A DNA stretch of 53,979 nucleotides from Flavobacteriaceae bacterium (GTDB lineage: Bacteria; Bacteroidota; Bacteroidia; Flavobacteriales; Flavobacteriaceae), in assembly GCA_027080135.1 (NCBI GenBank), contig JALWUJ010000104.1, forward strand, positions 1 through 53,979, given 5' to 3'. The notes beneath the pieces are model-generated. The model saw only the letters and a list, made by a program, of their open reading frames with translations. It was not told the DNA's origin and made no database searches. The translations under genes were made by a program, and so were the position numbers. Below are positions 8,082-15,615 of the stretch, piece by piece. Each line of letters opens with the position of its first letter. The stretch's first letter is position 1.

Positions 8082-8459
8082 TTAATGGCATTTAGATTGC
8101 GAACAGCCACAACTTTCGGTTAGGACTATATTTGAAACATCTCCTTTAATAGGGAAGCCTTTTGACGCCCATTTAATAATTCCGTTTCGCATATTGTAAA
8201 CATTTTTATATCCAACATTCATTAGAAAGTAAGTAGTTCGTAAACTTCTTTCACCGCTTAGGCAAACCATTACAATTTCTTGATCTTTCAGAATTTCGGA
8301 GTAGCGTTCTTCGAATTCTTCAATAGGAATATTTAGATAGTTTGGTACATCAAAAGTTACATTTTTAACTTCAGATTTACTTCTAACATCTACAATTAAG
8401 GCTCCTTCTTTTACTTTTCCTAAAGTTGTTGTTGGACAAATTTCTATAGCTTGTGTCAT
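8082..8459 (-). CDS. Rhodanese-like protein with cysteine-rich tail
   Basis: A 125-residue single-domain rhodanese. LIVDVRSKSEV is the N-terminal CH2A-like strand, and the active-site loop is VCLSGERS with Cys66 in a six-residue loop suited to sulfur transfer. After the rhodanese core a short tail ends CGCSQSKCH (Cys117, Cys119, Cys124, His125), which is not part of the fold. The tail resembles soft-metal or metalloid binding ends and may deliver or sense a thiophilic ligand. It is 5 bases from both neighbours in the operon. The sulfur-carrier role is family knowledge; the tail's function is inference. Confidence 0.83.
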   Translation of the reverse strand: MTQAIEICPTTTLGKVKEGALIVDVRSKSEVKNVTFDVPNYLNIPIEEFEERYSEILKDQEIVMVCLSGERSLRTTYFLMNVGYKNVYNMRNGIIKWASKGFPIKGDVSNIVLTESCGCSQSKCH

Positions 8460-8464
8460 TTTGT

Positions 8465-8701
8465 TTATTTTAAAAGTTCTATGATTTCGTTTTTACTTGG
8501 CACTCTTCCTTTGATGGTGATTTTTTCATCAATAACGACCACGGGAGTGGACAATACGTTGTATTCCATTATTTTCATAATGTCTTCTACTTTAATGACT
8601 TGTGCATCGATGTTATTTTCTTTTACTACTTCTTCAACTAGGGCTGTGGTGGTTTTACACTTTGGACAACCTGTTCCTAAAATTTTTATTATTGTACTCA
8701 T
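8465..8701 (-). CDS. Small thioredoxin-like redox protein (CPKC)
   Basis: A 78-residue minimal thioredoxin/glutaredoxin fold with no signal peptide. GTGCPKCKTT gives the redox pair Cys12/Cys15, and STPVVVIDEK supplies the cis-proline strand. Proteins of this size are annotated as redox-active disulfide protein 2 and typically accompany ArsR-type repressors and DUF318 permeases. In ArsEFG-type clusters a small thiol protein (ArsE) has this place, so it is the likely partner of ArsF, although ArsF is predicted to be outside the cytoplasmic membrane. Its start is 15 bases downstream of an operator copy at 8716-8733, so it may also be separately controlled. Confidence 0.8.
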   Translation of the reverse strand: MSTIIKILGTGCPKCKTTTALVEEVVKENNIDAQVIKVEDIMKIMEYNVLSTPVVVIDEKITIKGRVPSKNEIIELLK

Positions 8702-8715
8702 TTTTATATTTTGTT

Positions 8716-8733
8716 TATCGCAAATAGGCGATA
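8716..8733. promoter_or_regulatory. Second ArsR operator candidate
   Basis: The palindrome tatcg-caaatagg-cgata matches the arsR operator at 16 of 18 bases, with the same arms and the same 8-base spacing. It lies in the 49-base gap between arsR and the thioredoxin gene. Read on the minus strand the spacer is CCTATTTG, lacking the TA of a full -7 box, so it may act as a roadblock or a weak internal promoter. Confidence 0.7.
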
Positions 8734-8750
8734 TGATTAATTAAATTTTT

Positions 8751-9086
8751 TTAGCATTTATTTGTTTCACACGAATTATTGATGGCAAAAAGACTTTCAA
8801 ATAATAATTTTGCTTTCGTCCAATTTTCTTGATTTATGCGATAATTAATTTTGGGTGGATTTAACTCCCCTTCAATTAATCCTGCGTTTTTTAATTCTTT
8901 AATATGTTGCGAAATGGTAGATTGTGCTAAAGGCAGCACTTCCATTAAATCACCGGTACACGAACAAGATTGATTCTCTAAAAATTTTAAAATTGCAATT
9001 CTGGTCGGGTGGGCTAATGCTTTCGCTAATTTAGCTAAGTCTTCTGTTGACTCCTCGTAATTGATATGTTCTAAAGTTCGTTTCAT
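8751..9086 (-). CDS. arsR: ArsR/SmtB family repressor
   Basis: A 111-residue winged-helix repressor. The helix-turn-helix is visible as LPLAQSTISQHIKELKNAGLIEG, preceded by ALAHPTRIAILKFL. A CSC pair (Cys41, Cys43) falls at the start of the helix where type 1 ArsR proteins carry their CxC arsenite site, and the C-terminus adds Cys106 and Cys111, so a three-coordinate metalloid site is possible. It heads the eight-gene operon. Its promoter -7 box is enclosed by one palindrome and another copy lies just downstream of the gene, indicating autoregulation. The inducer could be As(III), an organoarsenical or another thiophilic species. Confidence 0.88.
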   Translation of the reverse strand: MKRTLEHINYEESTEDLAKLAKALAHPTRIAILKFLENQSCSCTGDLMEVLPLAQSTISQHIKELKNAGLIEGELNPPKINYRINQENWTKAKLLFESLFAINNSCETNKC

Positions 9087-9090
9087 TTCT

Positions 9091-9108
9091 TATCGCAAAT
9101 ATACGATA
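9091..9108. promoter_or_regulatory. ArsR operator at the operon promoter
   Basis: Palindrome tatcg-caaatata-cgata with perfect 5-base arms, starting 5 bases upstream of the arsR start codon. The 8-base centre is, on the minus strand, TATATTTG, a perfect -7 box, so repressor binding would cover the promoter directly. Confidence 0.78.
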
Positions 9109-9126
9109 GGTTTTTGAAATGGCAAA
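9096..9126 (-). promoter_or_regulatory. arsR operon promoter
   Basis: Minus-strand -7 box TATATTTG (9103-9096) and -33 box TTTG (9126-9123), separated by 19 bases, match the Bacteroidota pattern TTTG-N17-20-TAnnTTTG. The predicted transcript start is only about 5 bases before the arsR ATG, so the leader is nearly absent. Confidence 0.75.
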
Positions 9127-9202
9127 TAATTTTAGTTAATATTTGTTAGCTTTTTATTCTTTAAATTTTCCTAAAAACCATTTCGCAAAAGTTTTTTTAC
9201 CT

Positions 9203-9210
9203 TATTTTTG
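9203..9210 (+). promoter_or_regulatory. guaA -7 box, very close to the start codon
   Basis: TATTTTTG at 9203-9210 fits TAnnTTTG. The guaA ATG begins at 9214, where transcription itself should start, implying a leaderless message. No good -33 TTTG is visible. The TTG start at 9208 given by the ORF track lies within this box. Confidence 0.5.
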
Positions 9211-9213
9211 CAG

Positions 9214-10746
9214 ATGCAAAACAACGTCCTTATTTTAGATTTCGGTTCGCAATACACTCAACTCATTGCAAGACGAGTTAGAGAGTTAAATATTTACTGC
9301 GAAATCCATCCCTTCAACAAAGTTCCTGAAAACATAGAAAACTTTAAAGCCGTGATTTTATCGGGAAGTCCATTTTCGGTTCGTGCTGAAAACGCTCCAC
9401 ATCCAGATCTTTCAAAAATCAAAAGGCATAAACCTCTTTTAGGAGTTTGTTATGGTGCTCAATATTTAGCACATTTTAACGGCGGAAGTGTAGAACCTTC
9501 TAACATTAGAGAGTACGGACGTGCTAATCTTTCTGAAATTTTAGAAAACGAAACCTTATTCAATGGCTTTGAAAAAGACAGTCAAGTTTGGATGAGTCAT
9601 AGCGACACCATTGCGAAACTTCCTGAAAACGGAATCCGTTTAGCGAGTACAAAAGATGTAGCAAATGCCGCCTATCGAATTGATGGAGAAGAAACCTATG
9701 CGATTCAATTTCATCCAGAAGTATATCATACCACCTTCGGAAAGCAATTATTAGAAAACTTTTTAGTAAACATCGCTAAGGTAGAACAAACGTGGACACC
9801 AGCTGCTTTTGTAGAAACTACGGTTTCAGAAATTAAAGCAAAAGTTGGAAACGATAAAGTAGTTTTAGGATTGAGCGGTGGAGTAGATTCTACCGTTGCA
9901 GCGGTTTTATTGCACAAAGCAATCGGTAAAAATTTATATTGTATTTTCGTAAATAACGGCTTGCTTCGGAAAGATGAATTCCAAAATGTACTCGATCAAT
10001 ACGAACATATGGGCTTGAATGTAAAAGGTGTGGATGCTTCGGAACGGTTTTTAGAAGCCCTAAAAGGAATTACCGATCCAGAACTGAAACGTAAAGCAAT
10101 CGGACGTGTTTTTATAGAAGTTTTTGATGATGAAGCACATTTGGTAAAAGATGTGCATTGGTTGGCACAAGGAACTATTTATCCAGATGTAATTGAAAGT
10201 GTTTCGGTTACAGGAGGACCTTCAGCAACCATAAAATCGCACCACAATGTAGGAGGATTACCCGATTTTATGAAACTTAAAATTGTGGAACCTTTGCGAA
10301 TGATTTTTAAGGATGAAGTAAGACGAGTAGGAAAAGAAATGGGAATTGATGACGAACTTTTAGGAAGACATCCTTTTCCAGGACCAGGATTAGGAATTAG
10401 AATTTTGGGAGATGTAACTGCTGAGAAAGTAAGAGTTTTACAAGAAGTAGATGCTATTTTCGTCAACGGATTAAAAAAGTGGAATTTGTACGATAAAGTT
10501 TGGCAAGCAGGAGCAATGTTGCTTCCCGTAGATAGTGTAGGAGTAATGGGTGACGAACGTACATACGAAAAAGTAGTAGCTTTAAGAGCTGTAGAATCTA
10601 CCGATGGAATGACAGCCGATTGGGTAGATTTACCATATAAATTTTTGCAAGAAACCTCTAACCATATAATAAACCGAGTAAAAGGCGTTAATAGAGTAGT
10701 ATATGATATAAGTTCGAAACCACCAGCAACTATTGAGTGGGAGTAG
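9214..10746 (+). CDS. guaA: GMP synthase (glutamine-hydrolysing)
   Basis: A 510-residue enzyme converting XMP to GMP with ATP and glutamine. The class I amidotransferase domain is N-terminal: [20 protein letters not shown], the nucleophile in LLGVCYGAQ (Cys79), and the His/Glu of FHPEVYHT. It is followed by the ATP pyrophosphatase P-loop LSGGVDST and the dimerisation domain ending KPPATIEWE, the invariant C-terminus. Length is normal. I chose ATG 9214 over the track's TTG 9208 because the protein then begins as homologues do and the TTG belongs to a promoter box. It is divergent from the arsR operon, 127 bases apart, and they share no obvious regulation. Confidence 0.97.
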   Translation: MQNNVLILDFGSQYTQLIARRVRELNIYCEIHPFNKVPENIENFKAVILSGSPFSVRAENAPHPDLSKIKRHKPLLGVCYGAQYLAHFNGGSVEPSNIREYGRANLSEILENETLFNGFEKDSQVWMSHSDTIAKLPENGIRLASTKDVANAAYRIDGEETYAIQFHPEVYHTTFGKQLLENFLVNIAKVEQTWTPAAFVETTVSEIKAKVGNDKVVLGLSGGVDSTVAAVLLHKAIGKNLYCIFVNNGLLRKDEFQNVLDQYEHMGLNVKGVDASERFLEALKGITDPELKRKAIGRVFIEVFDDEAHLVKDVHWLAQGTIYPDVIESVSVTGGPSATIKSHHNVGGLPDFMKLKIVEPLRMIFKDEVRRVGKEMGIDDELLGRHPFPGPGLGIRILGDVTAEKVRVLQEVDAIFVNGLKKWNLYDKVWQAGAMLLPVDSVGVMGDERTYEKVVALRAVESTDGMTADWVDLPYKFLQETSNHIINRVKGVNRVVYDISSKPPATIEWE

Positions 10747-10749
10747 AAA

Positions 10750-10777
10750 GTGCTGAGTTGTGAGTGCTGAGTTATGA
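10750..10777. repeat. Two tandem 14-base units
   Basis: gtgctgagttgtga is followed directly by gtgctgagttatga, one mismatch apart, and then gtg begins a third unit. It starts 3 bases after the guaA stop codon. No hairpin is obvious, and it resembles a dispersed flavobacterial intergenic repeat rather than a terminator. Confidence 0.65.
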
Positions 10778-10876
10778 GTGTCTTCACGAAAGAGGCACGA
10801 CCAAAGTGATTTCATAATAATAAGAAATTTTTGATTTAAGAATTGAAATTAACAAAAAAAAAAATAATATTTAAAA

Positions 10877-10900
10877 CTTCGCGTCTTAGCGACTTAGCGA
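10877..10900. repeat. Degenerate octamer repeat (CTTAGCGA type), three units
   Basis: CTTCGCGT-CTTAGCGA-CTTAGCGA are three adjacent octamers of the same kind as at 2990-3013, in opposite orientation. The ORF track reads through them as coding, but the true start of the LysM gene lies 15 bases further on, so this is its 5' leader. Confidence 0.7.
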
Positions 10901-10914
10901 GAGATAAAATAACC

Positions 10915-12828
10915 ATGAAAAACATATTTTTTTTACTTCTTTTTAGCTTTTTAGCGATGCACACTTTTGCACAAGAGTATCAAAGTCATACGGTACAAAA
11001 AGGCGAAACCGTTTATAGCATTGCCAAGCAATATGGGATATCTGAAACCATTATTTACCAGTTAAATCCAGATGTAAAACACGGAATGAATGTCAACACG
11101 GTATTGATACTTCCCGCTAAAGGTTCAAAACAATTAATTGAAATAAAAAAACACCGAGTAAAGCGAAAAGAAACCATTAAAAGTATCGCTTTAAAATACA
11201 ATATTTCCGAAGACGAATTAAAAAAACACAACAAAGATCTTTACGCAAGAGAAGTTAAAAAAGGGGAAAAACTTGATATTCCGGTTTTTGCTAAATCCTC
11301 AGGAAGCAATACTGTTGTTGAGGTTGTTGAAACTCCAAAAGACACTACCACAACTTATAAAGTCCTTCCTAAAGAAACCAAATACGGAATTGCTAGAAAA
11401 TACGGAATCTCGATTGCTGAATTGGAACAACTAAATCCTTCGATGGGAGAAAGTCTTCAGATAGGTGAAGAAATTGTGGTTCCAATTAAAATAGTTTCGG
11501 AAGAATCAACTATTATAGAAGAGGATAATTTTACTTATTATGAAGTACTTCCAAAAGAAGGTTTCTTCCGTTTAAAAGTAAAATTAGGCCTTTCCGAAGA
11601 AGAGATTATTGCTTTAAATCCCTATGCAAAAGATGGTTTAAAAGAAGGAATGATATTAAAAATTCCGAAGAACGAAAGTCTTTTAACTTCCACCGAAACC
11701 ATTAATCTAGAAGATTACATCGTTAATAGAAAGAAAAAACATTTGGTCGTGATGTTGCCATTTAAGTTGAACAGGGTCTATTTAGATTCCATAGATGTAA
11801 ACAAAGAATTACTTAAGACAGACGGAACTTTACGAGCAGCCATAGATTTTTATAGTGGAGTATTAATGGCAACCGAATTTGCAAAAGACAATGGAATTTC
11901 GATAGAATTGGATGTTTATGATACCGAAGGAAGTCCAAGTAAAGTAGGCCAGATAATCAACACAAAAAATTTTGAAAATGTAGACGCGGTTATCGGCCCT
12001 TTATTAAGTAAAAATATTGAAAAAGCAGCGATGAGTTTAGCGTCTAAAAATGTACCGGTAGTTTCGCCGTTGAGCAAAGTTAAATTAAAAGCTTCTCCTA
12101 ATTTATACCAGACTATGCCTTCCAGAGAGTTAATGGCAAAAACGATGTTAGACTATATTAGTAAAAGAAAAGACACAGTAAATATTATTGTGATTTCGGG
12201 TAAAGAGTGGACACATAATAAAGGTAAGATTATGAAAGCCTTGCCAGATTCAAAAACAATAGTTCCAGAAAAAGGAAATTATTTATATGTAGAAAGCATA
12301 AGGAAAAAACTAGATGCTAACAAAGAAAATTGGGTGATTTTAGAATCCGATAACCCTATATTAGTAAGTAATGTAGTTGGTTTACTGAATGGTTTTTTAG
12401 GTAAAATTTTAAACAATGACGGTAGTGAATTAAAAGAAGTAAAAATTAGACTTTTTGCCATTGATAAAAACAAAGCATTTGAATACAACGATGTTTCAAA
12501 CATTCATTTAGCAAAACTTAACTTTACATTTCCTTCCGTAAATAAGCATTATGAGTACGATGTGTTAACACCGTTTTTGGTGAGTTATAAAAATAAATAT
12601 GAAGTGTTGCCAAATAAATATGCTATTCGAGGATTTGATGTAACCTACGATATCATTCTAAGATTAGCCAATGCTGAAACACTTGCTGAAGCTTCCGGAA
12701 GCGATATAAAAACCGAATATATTGAAAATAAATTTCAGTATGTAAACGATTTAAACTCAGGATTTCAAAACAATGCTTTCTATATTGTAAAGTATAATAA
12801 TGAGTTGAAAATGGAAGTGGTGGAGTAA
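10915..12828 (+). CDS. LysM-repeat protein with periplasmic-binding-protein-like domain
   Basis: A 637-residue exported protein. The start at 10915 gives a signal peptide MKNIFFLLLFSFLAMHTFAQ; the track's upstream start would translate the octamer repeat. Four LysM-like units follow: HTVQKGETVYSIAKQYGIS (about 23-66), HRVKRKETIKSIALKYNIS, YKVLPKETKYGIARKYGIS, and a more diverged YYEVLPKEGFFRLKVKLGLS (to about 245). From about 265 to the end lies a type I periplasmic binding fold (FYSGVLMATEFAKDNGI, DAVIGPLLSKNIE). It should bind peptidoglycan in the periplasm; the small-molecule or protein ligand is unknown. The gene commonly follows guaA in flavobacteria, as I recall, and lies about 170 bases downstream of it here. 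Confidence 0.85.
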   Translation: MKNIFFLLLFSFLAMHTFAQEYQSHTVQKGETVYSIAKQYGISETIIYQLNPDVKHGMNVNTVLILPAKGSKQLIEIKKHRVKRKETIKSIALKYNISEDELKKHNKDLYAREVKKGEKLDIPVFAKSSGSNTVVEVVETPKDTTTTYKVLPKETKYGIARKYGISIAELEQLNPSMGESLQIGEEIVVPIKIVSEESTIIEEDNFTYYEVLPKEGFFRLKVKLGLSEEEIIALNPYAKDGLKEGMILKIPKNESLLTSTETINLEDYIVNRKKKHLVVMLPFKLNRVYLDSIDVNKELLKTDGTLRAAIDFYSGVLMATEFAKDNGISIELDVYDTEGSPSKVGQIINTKNFENVDAVIGPLLSKNIEKAAMSLASKNVPVVSPLSKVKLKASPNLYQTMPSRELMAKTMLDYISKRKDTVNIIVISGKEWTHNKGKIMKALPDSKTIVPEKGNYLYVESIRKKLDANKENWVILESDNPILVSNVVGLLNGFLGKILNNDGSELKEVKIRLFAIDKNKAFEYNDVSNIHLAKLNFTFPSVNKHYEYDVLTPFLVSYKNKYEVLPNKYAIRGFDVTYDIILRLANAETLAEASGSDIKTEYIENKFQYVNDLNSGFQNNAFYIVKYNNELKMEVVE

Positions 12829-12871
12829 AAAACACTTTCAATAAATTTTTAAATTTTTCGTTACAAGTAAT

Positions 12872-13411
12872 ATGAGAATTACTTATTTGTTAGTTGTATG
12901 TTTCCTTATTTTCTCGTTTGTTACCGAAGAAGAAAAAATCCCATGGTCTGAAAATTACCAACTAAAATGGTCAGATTTTAAAGCTCCTTCATCTTATTCT
13001 GGTGCTTTTGTAGCCAGTACAAGTTCGGGAATTGCCTATTCACTTTCCTATTCAAATAACGAAAAGGACGAAATTCTAGAAACAAATATTATCGTAACGT
13101 GTAATTTTTATCCCAACAAATCTTGGTACAGTAAAAAAGATGCTTCAGATTATATTTTAAAACATGAACAAACCCATTTTGATATTTCCGAATTACACGC
13201 AAGAATCCTAAGAATGCGAATTGAACAAGCAGAACTTACAAAAAACATCAGTTCAGAATTAGAAAATCTATTTTATAAAACCGAAGATGAACGAGTTGCA
13301 TTGCAAGGTAAATTTGATAAGGAAACCGATCATTCAAAAAATTCAGAAAAAGAAAAAGAATGGGAAACTTATATCGCTCAGCAATTAATAAAATATGAAC
13401 GCTGGAAATAA
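12872..13411 (+). CDS. DUF922-type putative metalloprotease
   Basis: A 179-residue protein with a short hydrophobic N-terminus (residues 3-17) that acts as a signal or anchor. YILKHEQTHFDISELHAR contains an HExxH zinc motif (His98, Glu99, His102) with a further His109, the pattern of DUF922, a family predicted to be Zn-dependent peptidases. The N-terminal part WSENYQLKWSDFKAPS is typical of the family. The gene follows the LysM gene by 43 bases and overlaps the next reading frame by 17 bases, suggesting translational coupling. Its target is unknown, though envelope localisation beside a LysM protein fits a cell-wall or periplasmic role. Confidence 0.75.
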   Translation: MRITYLLVVCFLIFSFVTEEEKIPWSENYQLKWSDFKAPSSYSGAFVASTSSGIAYSLSYSNNEKDEILETNIIVTCNFYPNKSWYSKKDASDYILKHEQTHFDISELHARILRMRIEQAELTKNISSELENLFYKTEDERVALQGKFDKETDHSKNSEKEKEWETYIAQQLIKYERWK

Positions 13412-13622
13412 TTTTAATCCCAACCACTTAGTCGAACTCGCCAATTACAAAATGCCCTTCGGAAAATACAAAGGGTATTACCTCGTAAATATTCCCGAAT
13501 ACTACTATGTTTGGTACAAACGAAAAGGGTTTCCACAGGGAAAGCTAGGAAGAATGATGCAAGAAATGGACGAGATTAAAATTAATGGACTGGAAGATTT
13601 AATTCGAAAACTAATTAAATAA
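13395..13622 (+). CDS. DUF3820 family small protein
   Basis: A 75-residue cytoplasmic protein with the DUF3820 core MPFGKYKGYYLVNIPEYYYVWYKRKGFP. Homologues are about 70 residues and usually begin with a short HLVELANYKMPFGKYKG lead, which supports the ATG at 13395 even though it overlaps the preceding gene by 17 bases. The family has been linked by name to quorum-sensing-regulated virulence factors, but no activity is established. The rich aromatic and basic surface could bind nucleic acid; this is speculation. Confidence 0.75.
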   Translation: MNAGNNFNPNHLVELANYKMPFGKYKGYYLVNIPEYYYVWYKRKGFPQGKLGRMMQEMDEIKINGLEDLIRKLIK

Positions 13623-13639
13623 AAATATAGAATTACGAC

Positions 13640-13722
13640 AAGACGACACACGATGTATGACTTGATTCGAACAATAAACTATGATTGTCGTTTACTAAAA
13701 AGTGTCCTTCGTCTTAAGTCAT
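13640..13722. other. Interleaved inverted repeats upstream of pyrG
   Basis: Two perfect 7-base pairs of arms interleave: AAGACGA (13640-13646) with TCGTCTT (13709-13715), and ATGACTT (13657-13663) with AAGTCAT (13716-13722). The 205-base gap holding them contains no gene. The A-B-A'-B' order is that of a pseudoknot, though such short arms can arise by chance and they lie upstream of the pyrG promoter. Confidence 0.35.
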
Positions 13723-13798
13723 TTAGTGAAACGGTTTTAAATCAATAAATTTGATGCACTAAATTTTATATTTCTTATCCCTCTTCAACATTTATCCG

Positions 13799-13806
13799 TA
13801 CATTTG
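13799..13806 (+). promoter_or_regulatory. pyrG -7 box
   Basis: TACATTTG at 13799-13806 matches TAnnTTTG exactly and is followed by C, as in other promoters here. It lies 21 bases before the pyrG ATG. No clear -33 TTTG was found. Confidence 0.6.
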
Positions 13807-13818
13807 CATCCCGTATAA

Positions 13819-15444
<1,626 letters not shown>

Positions 15445-15535
15445 TACGACAATTTGACGATTCTCAAAAAAAGGTAGGATATTTGACAAATTATTTTCAA
15501 TAATCTGTCATCATGAAGGTTGTCTGGTCTGTCGT

Positions 15536-15558
15536 GGTCACTGAGCGAAGTCGAAGTG
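15536..15558 (+). repeat. Dispersed GGTCACTGAGCGAAGTCGAAGTG repeat, intergenic copy
   Basis: The 23-base sequence carries short inverted ends (CACT/AGTG at 15539-15542 and 15555-15558) and lies in the 171-base gap between pyrG and yidC. Related copies are inside bshC (3285-3307) and pyrD (40038-40060), each matching at 19 of 23 bases. Confidence 0.7.
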
Positions 15559-15591
15559 CAGTCGAGACCTCTATTAAAGAACTAAAAACAC

Positions 15592-15608
15592 CCTGAAACA
15601 AATTCGGG
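15592..15608. repeat. Small hairpin repeat (CCTGAA-ACAAA-TTCGGG)
   Basis: A 6-base stem with one G-T pair and a 5-base loop lies 8 bases before the yidC start codon. The hairpin at 38308-38326, read on the opposite strand, has the same layout (CCGAA-CTTGA-TTTGG). It could influence yidC translation because of its position. Confidence 0.55.
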
Positions 15609-15615
15609 ACTACAT

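Noticed and set aside
8751-9086. Reading the ArsR protein as a zinc (SmtB) sensor
   Set aside because: The Cys pair lies in the helix position of the arsenic type, and the neighbours are arsenical-type genes. Zinc-site residues of the alpha-5 type are not evident.
10179-10787. ORF of 202 aa on the minus strand
   Set aside because: Antisense shadow of guaA, which is complete and conserved in the region.
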